Source of the DNA: JADLGL01 sp963823045
Lineage (GTDB): Bacteria; Pseudomonadota; Alphaproteobacteria; Rhizobiales; Kaistiaceae
Length of the DNA: 41,539 nt
Assembly (NCBI GenBank): GCA_963823045.1
Contig: CAWGKA010000006.1
Coordinates: 1 to 41,539 of the forward strand
Direction: 5' to 3'
Below, one piece after another: positions 27,934 to 37,462 of the stretch. A program made the translations under genes and the position numbers. The notes beneath the pieces are model-generated. The model saw nothing but the letters and a program-made list of their open reading frames with translations. It made no database searches and was not told the origin of the DNA. Each line of letters begins with the position of its first letter. Position 1 is the first letter of the stretch.

Positions 27934-28562
27934 GCCCATCCCGCGCGAAACCGGTCGGCGATGTCGAACGCCGCGCCTGGCAGCGCATGCTGTCGGGACG
28001 CCGGCTCGATCTGCTCGATCCATCGCCGCTCGACATCGAAATCGAGGACATCGCGCATGGCCTTGCCCGCGTGGCGCGATGGAACGGGCAAACGGTGGGC
28101 GATCATCCGTTCTCCGTGGCGCAGCATTCGATCCTCGTGGTGGCGATCACCAACGCGCTCTTTCCCGAGATCGGCGCTGTCGGACGCCTCGCGGCGCTGC
28201 TCCATGATGCGCCTGAATATGTCATCGGCGACATGATCTCGCCCTTCAAGGCGGTGATCGGCCCGGACTATTGGGGCGTGGAGAAGCGGCTCGCGGTCGC
28301 CGTCCATCGCCGCTTCGGTCTGCCTGACCAACTACCTGCGGCGATGGCCAGCGCGATCAAGACCGCGGACCGCGTCTCGGCCTTTCACGAGGCGGTCAAG
28401 CTGGCCGGTTTCGAGCGTGGCGAAGCGCTGAAATTCTTTGGCCAGCCCCGCATCGCCGCCAGCCGGCTCGACCTCGAGCCCTGGCCGACGGCGGTGGCTG
28501 AGGCGCGTTTCCGCGCCGAGTTCGACGTGTTCTTCGCTGCGGTCAATGGCGGCAAAAGTTGA
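27930..28562 (+). CDS. HD-domain phosphohydrolase, YfbR/COG1896-like
   Basis: This intact 210-residue protein has the HD signature: His in 'SVAQHSILV', His-Asp in 'AALLHDAPEYVIGDMISPFK' and a distal Asp in 'AIKTADRVSAFHEA'. The family hydrolyses phosphate from nucleotides; YfbR itself is a 5'-deoxynucleotidase. 'SPLDIEIEDIAHGLARVARWNGQT' is characteristic of the alphaproteobacterial members. It is translationally coupled to the ygfZ-like gene and precedes the NadQ-like regulator by 87 bases. Confidence 0.87.
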   Translation: MSPSRAKPVGDVERRAWQRMLSGRRLDLLDPSPLDIEIEDIAHGLARVARWNGQTVGDHPFSVAQHSILVVAITNALFPEIGAVGRLAALLHDAPEYVIGDMISPFKAVIGPDYWGVEKRLAVAVHRRFGLPDQLPAAMASAIKTADRVSAFHEAVKLAGFERGEALKFFGQPRIAASRLDLEPWPTAVAEARFRAEFDVFFAAVNGGKS

Positions 28563-28649
28563 TCGGAGGGCCGGCTGAGATCACACTCGGCCGATGTCGA
28601 AGGTTCGCGCCCCGATCGTCTGCCGCGACATTGTGGCCGCGTTGGCCGC

Positions 28650-29701
28650 ATGAGCGAGACCGCGCAAACACCGATCGAGATCGGCCTCAACGCGGTCATC
28701 GTCGCCGTGGAGAAGCAGACGCCGCTCGTCCTGGCCGTTCACTCGGCCACCGAGAGCTCCGAGGCCGACTCGCTGCCCTTCGGCCCGTTCGATCCGCTGC
28801 GCCATCGCACTTTCGAGATCGGCCTGCGCAGTTGGGTCGAGGAGCAGACCTCGCTCAAGCTCGGCTATGTCGAGCAACTCTACACCTTCGGTGATCGCGG
28901 CCGGCACGCGCGCCATGGCGATGCCGGCCACACCGTCTCGGTCGGCTATCTGGCGCTGGCGCGGCGCGATCCGGCCGCCGAGCCGATGCTCGCCGAAACC
29001 GGCGCGCGATGGCGGCCCTGGTACGATTTCTTCCCATGGGAGGACTGGCGTGCCGGCGAACCGGCTATCCTCGCCGAGATCGTCCTGCCGCGCCTGAAGG
29101 CGTGGGTGGAGGCCGACCCGCGGCTGCCCCGCCCGGACGGGCGCTCGGCAGGCAGGACCGTTTCCGCCAGGCCTTCGGGCTGTCGGACAGCGCGTGGGAC
29201 GAAGAGCGGGCGCTCGACCGCTACGAACTCCTCTACGAGGCCGGACTGGTGGCCGAGGCGCAGCGTGACGGGCGCGGTCGCCTGACATCGATTTACCGCC
29301 GCTCGGCGCGTCGATGCGCACGATCACCGCCGGATCCTCGCGACCGCGATCTCGCGCCTCCGGGCCAAACTGAAATACCGCCCGGTGGTCTTCGAGCTGA
29401 TGGCGCCGGAATTCACCCTTACCGAACTGCAGCAGACCGTCGAGGCGATCGCCGGGCGGCATCTGCACAAGCAGAATTTCCGCCGGCTGGTGGAAACGGC
29501 GGGCTGGTCGAGCCGACCGGCGGCACCAATACCTCCACCGGCGGGCGGCCGGCGGCGCTGTTCCGCTTTCGCCGCAAAGTGCTGCAGGAACGGCCCGGCG
29601 CCGGGCTTCGCTACGGCCACCGCGGCTGGAGCGAAATCCCTGGCCTTATTTCCGCAGCCTCAATTGCGCCACGCCGCCGCTTCTTTGGGCGTCGCCGTTA
29701 A
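28650..29701 (+). CDS. nadQ: NadQ-like (COG4111) Nudix-winged-helix transcriptional regulator of NAD synthesis (frameshifted)
   Basis: An N-terminal Nudix-like domain without a canonical Nudix box ('EIGLNAVIVAVEKQTPLVLA', 'FEIGLRSWVEEQTSLKLGYVEQLYTFG') is followed by a helix-turn-helix part ('KYRPVVFELMAPEFTLTELQQTVEAIAGR', 'LHKQNFRRLVETAG') and the closing 'GGRPAALFRFRRKV'. This is the architecture of NrtR/COG4111 proteins, which sense NAD intermediates and repress NAD genes. The COG4111 group is, as I recall, the predicted NadQ regulator of alphaproteobacteria. nadC, nadB and nadA lie just beyond sleB, and a perfect palindrome stands before nadA. Frame changes occur near 29145, 29315 and 29505; repaired length is about 350 residues. 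Confidence 0.82.
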
Positions 29702-29735
29702 CGCGTCTGCAAGGTTAATCGGAACAATTTGAACG

Positions 29736-30811
29736 ATGATGCGCGGCTGCCGCAGGGGCCGATGCGGTGGCGTATGCGTAAGCGTGGAGTGGGCTTGCCG
29801 AATAGCGGCGCGGCCTCGGGGCCAAAGCGAGTTGCGATTCCTTGCCCGGGCGGCGGCGGCCATCGGGTTCTTCCTGCTATCGACTGCGCCAATCTCGATG
29901 CCGGCGGCCCTATCGGTCGCCGCCGGGGAGGCCGTGGCGGTCGACCCGATCACCACCGCGGCGGTCGCGCCGACGAACCGTTCTTCGTTCCCGAAGTCGA
30001 CGATGCCATGCCGGCAGTCGCCGATATCTGGCCGAGCGAGGATGACCGAGGCCGATCGGGCGTTCCTGTTCGCCACCGGCAACCAATCCACTACCCCGAG
30101 CGCGGCGCCGACGCTGGACGGCGCGATGTGTCGCCCTCGGCGGACGGCCAATGGTGACGCCGGTCGAACGCCCGCGATTCCCGAGCCCATCGCCGTCGCC
30201 GAGGAGCCGGCGCCGAGGCGGCGATCGATCCGCTGACGCGCCGATCGCCTATGCCGAGCCCGATGGCACCGCCGACATCCAGGCGCCGTTCGATGCCCTC
30301 ATCAATCCGCTGGCGAAGCCGGAGGTGCACCTGCCCGGCCCGGACCCGACGACCGATCACGCCTGGGTCGCCAATCCGATTCCGGCGAGCGCCACGACGG
30401 CGGCCGAGCGCCGATGCCTTGCCGAGGCGATCTATTTCGAAGCGCGCAGCGAGCCGATCCGCGGCCAGATGGCGGTGGCCCAGGTCGTCGTCAACCGGCT
30501 GAAGAACCCCGCCTATCCGGGCACGGTCTGCGGCGTCGTCTACCAGAACCAGAACTGGTACAACGCCTGCCAGTTCTCCTTCGCCTGCGACGGCATCCGC
30601 GACGTCGTGCGCGACCGCGATGCCTGGGGCATCGCGTCAGGAGATCGCCGATGCCGAACTCGACGGCGACGCGGTCTATCTGCCGGAGATCGGCTCCTCG
30701 ACGCATTATCACGCCATCTATGTCCACCCGGACTGGGCGCCGACGATGCAGCGCATGGCGCAGATCGGGAACCACATCTTCTACCGCACCTATGGCGGCG
30801 GCTGGATCTGA
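29736..30811 (+). CDS. SleB-type cell wall hydrolase (frameshifted)
   Basis: The C-terminal 130 residues are a Hydrolase_2/SleB domain: 'LAEAIYFEARSEPIRGQMAVAQVVVNR', with the catalytic-type Glu in 'YFEARSEP', then 'YPGTVCGVVYQ', 'NACQFSFACDG', 'HYHAIYVHPDWA' and end 'FYRTYGGGWI'. Such proteins cleave peptidoglycan. A hydrophobic anchor ('AAAAIGFFLLSTAPISM') and a low-complexity Pro/Ala-rich linker precede it. The N-terminus is uncertain: ATG 29736 is in the anchor's frame, ATG 29763 needs one more indel. Frame changes occur near 30120, 30220 and 30640. The end converges with and probably touches nadC. Confidence 0.8.
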
Positions 30812-31666
30812 GGCCGTGTAGCCGGCGATATCGAGCCCGACGTCGAGCGCCGGCGCCGAATGGGTGATCCAGCCCGACGAGATAAGTCGACGCCGGTCTC
30901 GGCGATCGCCCGGACATTGCCGATCGTGACGCCGCCGGATGCCTCGGTGACGGCGCGGCCGGCGACAAGGCGCGACCGCCTCGCGCAACTGATCCGGGCT
31001 CATATTGTCGAGGAGCACGACGTCGGGGCCGCGGCAGCGCCTCGGCCAGTTGCTCCAGCCTGTCGACCTCGACCTCGATCTTGACCAGATGCCCGGCGGC
31101 GGCCTTGGCCCGCTCCAGCGCCGGAACGACGCCGCCGGCGATGGCGATGTGGTTGTCCTTGATCAGCGATGGCGTCGTCGAGGCCGAAGCGGTGGTTCGA
31201 ACCGCCGCCGCAACGGACGGCATATTTCTCCAGCGCCCGAAGCCCCGGCGTCGTCTTGCGCGTGCAGGTGATCCTGGCGCCGGTGCCCTTGATGGCTTCG
31301 ACGAAGGCGGCCGTGGCGGAGGCAATGCCCGACAGATGGCCGAGGAAATTGAGCGCGACGCGTTCGGCGGCAAGAATCGCGCGCGCATACCCGTCGACGC
31401 GGCGCGAGCGCTGCCGGCGGCAACAGCCGTTGCCGTCCTCGGTGGCGGCCGTGAAGGCGATCGACGGATCGACCATGCGGAAGGCTGCTCCGGCGAGCGG
31501 CAAACCGGCGATGACGCCGGGCTGGCGTGCGGCGATCGTCGCCTCGGCGCGGGCGTCGGCGGGATGGTTGCGGCCGAGGTGATGTCGCCGGCGCGGCCGA
31601 GATCCTCGGCAAGCGCGCGGCGTACCGGCGGCGTTCCAGCCTTCGGCGGCAGGGTCGACGCATCAT
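30812..31666 (-). CDS. nadC: Nicotinate-nucleotide pyrophosphorylase (quinolinate phosphoribosyltransferase), heavily frameshifted
   Basis: NadC converts quinolinate and PRPP to nicotinate mononucleotide. Characteristic pieces are 'VRRALAEDLGRAGDITSAATI' at the start, 'FLGHLSGIASATAAFVEAIKG', 'TRKTTPGLRALEKYAVRCGGG', 'SLIKDNHIAIAGGV', 'KIEVEVDRLEQLAEAL', 'LLDNMSPDQLREAV' and 'LISSGWITHSAPALDVGLDI'. They lie in order but in different frames, with at least four breaks. The start is inferred as ATG near 31666, just after the nadB stop. No clear stop is seen; the end is set where the family normally ends, next to the stop of the opposing sleB gene. Third gene of the nadABC operon. Confidence 0.85.
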
Positions 31667-31671
31667 CGGTG

Positions 31672-33292
31672 TCAGCCTGCAGCGCGGTCTGGCGCAAGGC
31701 GGGCCGGCGGTGCGCGGTCGGCGATCGGCCTCGGCGTCGGCGAGCGTGAGGATAGCTGCGCTTGGCAAGGTCGGGCCCGGCTCGGGGAAGTCGGACCGGA
31801 AATGCGCGCCGCGGCTTTCTTCGCGCTGCAGCGCCGCAGAGGCGATCAGCTTGGCGGCGGTCAGCCGGTTGCGCATCTGCGCGGCTGTGCGGCGCGGCCC
31901 TCGAGCGCGGCGATCGTCTCGAGCGCGGCGATCAGGCCCGCCGGCATCGCGGATGACGCCGACATCTCGGTCATGGTGCGGCGGAGCAGACGCCACATAC
32001 TCGGTCTCGTCGGCCTCCGGCGGTTCGCGGCCGGCGCCGCGCCGATCGGTCCAGCCGGATTGCGGCTGTGGCAGGAGGCCGTGGATGTCGTCGGCGATAC
32101 GGGCGGCGAAGACGACGGCCTCGAGCAGCGAGTTCGAGGCGAGCCGGTTGGCGCCATGCGCCCCCGTGCTCGCGGCCTCGCCGCACGCCCAAAGACCGTC
32201 GATGGTGGATCGGCCATTCGCATCCACGAGAATGCCGCCCATGTGGTAGTGCGCGGCCGGCGACACCGGGATCGGCTGCTTCACCGGATCGATCCCGGAA
32301 TCCAGGCAGTATTCGTTGACCGTCGGGAACTCCGCCGGGAAGGCGTCGCCGATCGCCTCGCGCGCGTCGAGATAGACCGAATGGCCGGCGCGGATATGGC
32401 GGTAGATCGCCTGCGAGACGATGTCGCGCGGCGCGAGTTCCATCATCGGATGGACGCCTTCGAGGAAGCGGAGGCCGGTCTCGTCGATCAGCGTCGCGCC
32501 GGCGCCGCGGATCGCTTCGGTCGCCAGCGGCGCCGGATCGCGGCCGACGGCAAGCGCGGTCGGGTGGAACTGGACGAATTCGGCATCGGCGATGATCGCG
32601 CCGGCACGCGCCGCCATGGCGAGGCCGGTGCCTTCCGATTCGGGCGGATTGGTCGTCACCGCATAGAGATGGCCGCTGCCGCCCACCGCCAGCACGACGG
32701 CGCGGGCGGGGAAGAAGAAGCGGCCCGGCTGGCCGCGCATGCGCGCGCCGATGCCGGTGATGTGGTTGCCTTCGGTGTAGAGCGACTCGCCGACCATGCC
32801 TTCGAGCGAGGCGGATCGACGGCGTCGCGCGAACCGCCGCGATCAGCGCCTTCATGATCTCGGCACCGGCGCGGTCGCCACCGACGCCGACGATGCGCGC
32901 GGCGGAATGCCCGGCCTCGCGCGACATGCGGAAATCGCCGTTCTTCCTGCGATCGAACGCGACGCCATAGGCGAGAAGATCGTGAACGCGGTCCGGCGCC
33001 TCGCGCACCATCAGTTCCGCGATGCGCTTCTTCGACGATCCCGGCGCCCGCGGCGATGGTGTCGGCAAGATGCGCTTCGGCGGTGTCGCCGGTCGGCAAG
33101 CGCGGCGGCGATGCCGGCCTGCGCCCAGGCCGAGGATGCGCCCTCGCCGATCGGCGCGGCGGCGAGCACCGTCACCGGCCGCGGCGCCAAACGCAGCGCG
33201 CAGAAGAGCCCGGCGAGGCCGCCGCCGACGATGATGACGTCGTCGATGCCCTCCCAGGATTGGGGCGGGAACAGGCTGTCGGTTTCAAGCAT
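31672..33292 (-). CDS. nadB: L-aspartate oxidase, heavily frameshifted
   Basis: NadB oxidises L-aspartate to iminoaspartate with FAD. The start is ATG 33292; the dinucleotide fold 'DDVIIVGGGLAGLFCALRLA' begins near residue 18. Other family pieces are 'GASSAWAQAGIAAAL', 'EAHLADTIAAGAGI', 'LLAYGVAFDRRKNGDF', 'AVVLAVGGSGHLYAVTTNP', 'AEFVQFHPTAL', 'HPMMELAPRDIVSQAIYRHI', 'AAHYHMGGILVDANGRSTIDG' and 'ACGEAASTGAHGANRLASNSLLEA'. At least five frame changes occur (near 33130, 33050, 32815, 32030 and 31900), and a further one near the C-terminus before an inferred TGA at 31674-31672. It starts 27 bases after nadA. Confidence 0.9.
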
Positions 33293-33319
33293 GGGCGGTG
33301 CCTGCGCGGGGCCGCTGCG

Positions 33320-34380
33320 CTAGTGCTTCAGATTGATCATGCGCTCGACCGCCTGGCGGGCGCGGCCGGCGATCTCCGGATCGACGGTCACCTCCTCCTC
33401 GAGATTGAGGAGGCTGTTGAGGATCTTCGGCAGCGTGATGCGCTGCATATGCGGGCAGAGATTGCACGGGCCGACGAATTCGACCTCGGGCAGCTCGGCC
33501 TTGATGTTCGAGGACATCGAGCATTCGGTAACGAGGAACGCCTTCTTCGGCTTCGTCGTCGCGGACATGGCTGATGATGCCGGACGTCGAGCCGGTGAAG
33601 TCGGCGATCGCGATGACCTCGGGCGGGCACTCCGGATGAGCGATGATCTCGGCGCCAGGATTGGCCTCCTTGAAGGCCAGCAGTTCGGCGGCGCTGAAGC
33701 GCTCATGCACCTCGCAATGGCCCTTCCAGGTGAGGATCTTCACGTCGGTCTGCGCGGCGATGTTCTTCGCCAGATACTCGTCCGGGATGAGCAGCACGGT
33801 GTCGACGCCGAAGCTCTCGACCACGGCCTTGGCGTTGGACGAGGTGCAGGTGATGTCGCTCTCCGCCTTCACGTCGGCCGAGGTGTTGACATAGGTGACG
33901 ATCGGCACGCCGGGATAGCGCTGGCGCAGCAGGCGGACGTCGTCGCCGGTGATGGAATTCGGCGAGCGAGCAGCCGGCGCGGCTGTCGGGGATCAGCACG
34001 GTCTTGTCCGGGTTCAGGATCTTCGAGGTCTCGGCCATGAAATGGACGCCGCACTGGACGATGAGATCGGCCTCGGTCTGCGACGCCTCGATGGCGAGCT
34101 GCAGCGAATCGCCGACGACGTCGGCAACGCCGTAGAAGATCTCCGGCGTCTGATAATTGTGCGCGAGGATGACGGCGTTCCGCTGCTGCTTCAGCTCGTT
34201 GATCGCCTTCACATAGGGCGCGTGCACCGGCCATTCGATCGCCGGCATGACGTGCTTCATGCGCTGCGTAGATCGGCGCGGTCTCGCGCGCGACCTCGTC
34301 GGTGTAGTCGAGCGAAGGCATGGGCAGACGCTCGGGTGTCGCCCGGTGCGTCCACGGGATGTCGCCAAGACATCATCCAT
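33320..34380 (-). CDS. nadA: Quinolinate synthase A (4Fe-4S enzyme), frameshifted
   Basis: NadA condenses iminoaspartate with dihydroxyacetone phosphate to quinolinate. The three cluster cysteines are visible in 'IVQCGVHFMAETSKI', 'IIAHPECPPEVI' and 'VGPCNLCPHMQRITLPK'. 'AVILAHNYQTPEIFYGVADVVGDSL' and 'LTWKGHCEVHERFSA' are also diagnostic. It starts at ATG 34380 with AAAGGA 8 bases upstream; 'MPSLDYTDEVARETAPIYA' belongs to the N-terminus in another frame. Breaks lie near 34340, 34268, 33960 and 33560. The repaired length of about 354 residues is normal. First gene of leftward nadA-nadB-nadC, with a palindromic operator just upstream. Confidence 0.92.
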
Positions 34381-34407
34381 CGATGCGATCCTTTCGGTGT
34401 CCCGATA

Positions 34408-34428
34408 ATATACTCAGCCTGAGTATAT
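34408..34428 (-). promoter_or_regulatory. Perfect 21-bp palindrome upstream of nadA, probable NadQ operator
   Basis: Two 10-base arms, ATATACTCAG (34408-34417) and CTGAGTATAT (34419-34428), are exact inverted repeats around one C. It lies 27 bases before the nadA start codon. On the minus strand the arm nearer nadA contains TATATT/TATTAT sequences that could be the -10 box, so a bound repressor would block the promoter. The site fits the predicted NadQ motif of alphaproteobacterial nadABC promoters as I recall it. No second copy was seen before the regulator gene. Confidence 0.8.
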
Positions 34429-34483
34429 GTTGTCCGCGGCGGCGGGGATGCAAGTGCTGCCCTCCCCTTCGCCGCGGACTATA

Positions 34484-34501
34484 GCGGCACGGGCGTGCCG
34501 C
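34484..34501 (-). terminator. Short hairpin downstream of glyS
   Basis: GCGGCACG and CGTGCCGC form a perfect 8-base inverted repeat with two bases between them. It lies about 85 bases past the glyS stop and before the nadA operator in the direction of leftward transcription. There is no T-run after it, so intrinsic termination is uncertain. The rest of 34430-34584 shows no gene. Confidence 0.3.
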
Positions 34502-34584
34502 TCGTGTGAAAGCAGCGCTGATTCCGACCGATTGCCGCGGGCGATACAAGAGCCTTGATATAATTCGGCTTACGTTACGTTGCC

Positions 34585-36947
34585 TAGCCTTCGACCTTGG
34601 AGAAGTCGGCGACGGTCGCCATCGCGTCGCGGATGCGGCCGAGGAGACGAAGGCGGTTGAGGCGGATTTCGGCGTCGGGCGCGTTGACGAGCACCTTGTC
34701 GAAGAAGGCATCGACCGGGGCGCGGAGATCGGCGAGCGCCGCCATGGCCGCGGCGAAATCCTCGGCCTCGATCGCCGCGGCGGCCCCGGCTTCGGCTTTG
34801 TCGATGGCGTCGTGGAGGGCGATCTCCTCCGGCTCGGAGAGCAGCGAAACCTCGGCGTCGCCGGTATGATCTCGCCCGACTTCTTCTCCTCGTCGCGGAG
34901 GATATTCACGGCGCGGCGATAGCCGGCGAGGAGGTTCTTGCCGTCCTCGCTGTCGAGGAAGGCGGAGAGCGCACCGATACGCTCGACGATCATCAGGAGG
35001 TCGTCCTGATTGCCGAGCGCGAAGACGGCGTCGACGAGATCGTGCCGCGCTCCCTCCTCGCGCAGTTGCACCTTCAGCCGATCGGCGAAGAAGGCGAGGA
35101 GGTCAGCGATCGTGGCATTGATCAGCTGGTTGAGCTGTTGCTCCGTGACCGCGACGCCGGCCTCGACCAGTGCGCGATGAGGAACCCTGATCGAACCGCG
35201 TGGCAGCAAGCTGCGGACGTCGCCGAGGCGTCCCAGCATCGCACCGAGTTCCTTGTTGCCGAGCGCCGCCCAGATGGCGAAGCGCGAGCGCGCTATGGCC
35301 GGCGCCAGGCGGAAGCGCAGCTCGTTCTACAGCACGATGCGGATGACTCCGAGCGCGGCGCGGCGGAGGGCGTAAGGATCTTTCGAGCCGGTCGGCTTCT
35401 CGTCGATCGCCCAGAAGCCGACGAGGATGTCGAGCTTGTCGGCAAGGGCGACGGCGATGGCGACCGGATCGGTCGGGACATCATCGCCCGGTCCTTGCGG
35501 CTTGTAGTGATCCTCGACCGCCGTCGCGACGGAAGCATCCTCGCCCTGGCGGTCGGCGTAATAGCGGCCCATCAGGCCCTGCAGCTCGGGGAACTCGCCG
35601 ACCATTTCGGTGGTGAGATCGGCCTTGGCGAGAACGGCGGCCGCCGACTTGTTTCTGAAGGCGCTCTGTTCGATTCAAATCTTCGGCGGAAAGCATTTTA
35701 CCATCGAAGAAATTTGACTGCGACGACAGGACATCGGCGATCTCGCCGGCGAGGCGGCCGATGCGTTCGACGCGCTCGCCCTGCGTGCCGAGCTTCTCGT
35801 GGAAGACGACATTCGTCGCCGCAAGCTTGGCCATGCGCTGGTCGAGCGGCTTCGAAAGATCGAGCCCGAGACGCTCGGCGGCGGCACGCATCGCCCCGCT
35901 GTCATGACCCGGCAGATCGCGCTGGTCGGTGTTCCAGAAATGGCGGGCATCGGACGAGGCGAGCGCGGATGACGCGCTGATTGCCGGCGACGATCTCATC
36001 GCCGCCGTCGCTCGCCTCGATGTTGGCGACCATGACGAAGCGGTTGGCGAGATTGCCGGACTGATCGCGCAGGACGAAGCACTTCTGATTGACGCGGATG
36101 GTGGTGCGGATGACCTCGGGCGGGATGTCGAGGAACGCCTCGTCGAAAGAGCCGACGAGCACGACCGGCCATTCATTGAGGCCGGCGACCTCTTCCAGCA
36201 GCCCTTCATCCTCGATCAGTTCGAGGCCGAGGGCGAAGGCGCGCTCCTTGGCGTCGTGAAGGATGATGTCCTTCCGCCGGTCGGCGTCGAGCACGACTTT
36301 GGCGTCGCGCAGGGCGTCCTGATAATCGTCGAAGCGGCGGACGGTGATCGGCGCCGGCGCCATGAAGCGATGGCCATAGGTCGATGTCGCCCGCGGTCAC
36401 TTCATCGACGGCGAAATCGATCACCACCGGATCCTCGGTCTCCGGGCCGAAGGTGGCGACGATCGCGTGCAGCGGGCGGACCCAGCGAAGGCTGCCCGGC
36501 TCGGTCGAGGCCGCGCCCCAGCGCATCGATTTCGGCCAGGGGAAATCGCGGATGATCTTCGGCAGCGTCTCGGCGAGGAAGGCCTCGGCGGCGACGCCGG
36601 GCTTCTCGATAGTCGCGACATAGAAGTCGCCCTTCTTCGGGTCGGACTTGACCGTCGCCTGGTCGATCGAGGCGAGGCCGGCGCCGCGGAGGAAGCCGGC
36701 GATCGCCTGTTCCGGCGCATCGACGCGCGGGCCTTTGCGTCTCTTCGCGCAGATCGGGCGAGCGCGCGGGAACGCCGTTCACCGTCAGCGCCAGCCGGCG
36801 CGGCGTCGCGAAGGCCTTGGCGCCCTCATAGATGAAGCCGGCCTCGACCAGCGCGTCGGTGACGAGGCGGCGCAGATCGTCGGCGGCCTGCCGCTGCATG
36901 CGGGCGGGGATTTCCTCGGAGAAGAGCTCGAGCAGAAGGTCAGGCAT
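34585..36947 (-). CDS. glyS: Glycyl-tRNA synthetase beta subunit (frameshifted, one in-frame stop)
   Basis: GlyS is the beta subunit of the tetrameric glycyl-tRNA synthetase. It starts at ATG 36947 with 'MPDLLLELFSEEIPARMQ', the family hallmark. Family pieces follow in order: 'AFATPRRLALTVNGVPARSP', 'SLRWVRPLHAIVATFGPE', 'ALGLELIEDEGLLEEVAGL', 'IRTTIRVNQKCFVLRD', 'FFDGKMLSAEDLNR', 'FPELQGLMGRYYADRQGE', 'DPYALRRAALGVIRIVL', and an anticodon-binding-type C-terminus ending VEG at TAG 34587-34585. Frame changes occur near 36735, 36370, 35965, 35660 and 34865. A TAG at about 35330 replaces what looks like Glu in 'IVLENELRF' with no frame change. The repaired length, about 785 residues, is slightly above usual. 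Confidence 0.9.
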
Positions 36948-36971
36948 CACGTCTGCCCATGTGGGCTTGAG

Positions 36972-37095
36972 CCACCCTCCCCTCGACGGGGAGGGTCGGT
37001 GCACGCAGTGCGCCGGGGAGGGGTGATCGTTCCGCGGCGCTGTCACCCCCACCCGATCGGCTTTGCCGATCGACCTGACCCGTCAAGGGGGAGGT
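36972..37095. repeat. GC-rich palindromic intergenic repeat between glyS and DUF559 gene
   Basis: The stretch holds several inverted repeats: ACCCTCCCC/GGGGAGGGT (36974-36982 with 36988-36996), GCAC/GTGC around 37001-37011, a second GGGGAGGGG copy near 37015, and a perfect 8-base stem CGATCGGC/GCCGATCG with TTT loop (37054-37072), then CCCGTCAAGGGGGAGG. This mosaic resembles dispersed intergenic palindromes of alphaproteobacterial genomes that often flank DUF559 genes. The end of the DUF559 gene lies inside it. Confidence 0.65.
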
Positions 37096-37440
37096 TCTTG
37101 CTCTCGCGATTCGACGATCGCACGAACGATCGCTAGGCAGCCTGCGAGATTGTCGAAGACATCTATATTCGGAAAGCGCATGACCAGATAGCCGCGAGAC
37201 CCAGGAAGCGGTTCGCTGCCTGTCCCGTGACTGAGCAGCGGCTGTTGCGTGCGTGTCGCCGTCGATCTCGATCACGAGCCGCAACCGGAGGTGCGCCAAG
37301 TCAACGAAATAAGACCCGATCGGTGCCTGGCGTCGGAAGTGCGTGCCCTTCAGCTCGATCTGGCCAAGGCCGCGGCGGAAGCGTCGTTCGGCGTAAGTTT
37401 CGCTGCCACGGAGACGACGCGCCCTGTCACGCGAACGGGA
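37083..37440 (-). CDS. DUF559 (Vsr/PD-(D/E)XK-like endonuclease fold) protein, frameshifted
   Basis: The translated pieces read 'RARRLRGSETYAERRFRRGL', 'GTHFRRQAPIGSYFVDLAHL', 'LRLVIEIDGDTHA' and, after frame changes, 'GYLVMRFPNIDVFDNLAGCLAIVRAIVE', ending at TGA 37085-37083. This is the DUF559 pattern: 'FRRQxPIGxYxVDF', then 'RLVIEIDGxxH', then 'GYxVLRFxNxDV', about 115 residues. The putative nuclease residues (Asp of VDL, Glu-x-Asp of EIDG) are present. No clear start codon is seen near 37440, so the N-terminus is uncertain. It lies between glyS and glyQ, on the same strand. Confidence 0.75.
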
Positions 37441-37462
37441 AACTCTAATGGGAAGTATTGCA

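Noticed and set aside
31802..32857. Rightward open frame of 351 codons across nadB
   Set aside because: nadB motifs are strong on the other strand; this frame is open only because of high GC.
30812..34380. nadABC as a decayed pseudogene operon
   Set aside because: All catalytic motifs and the operator are intact, breaks are single-base indels, and essential glyS and the polyprenyl synthase show the same damage.
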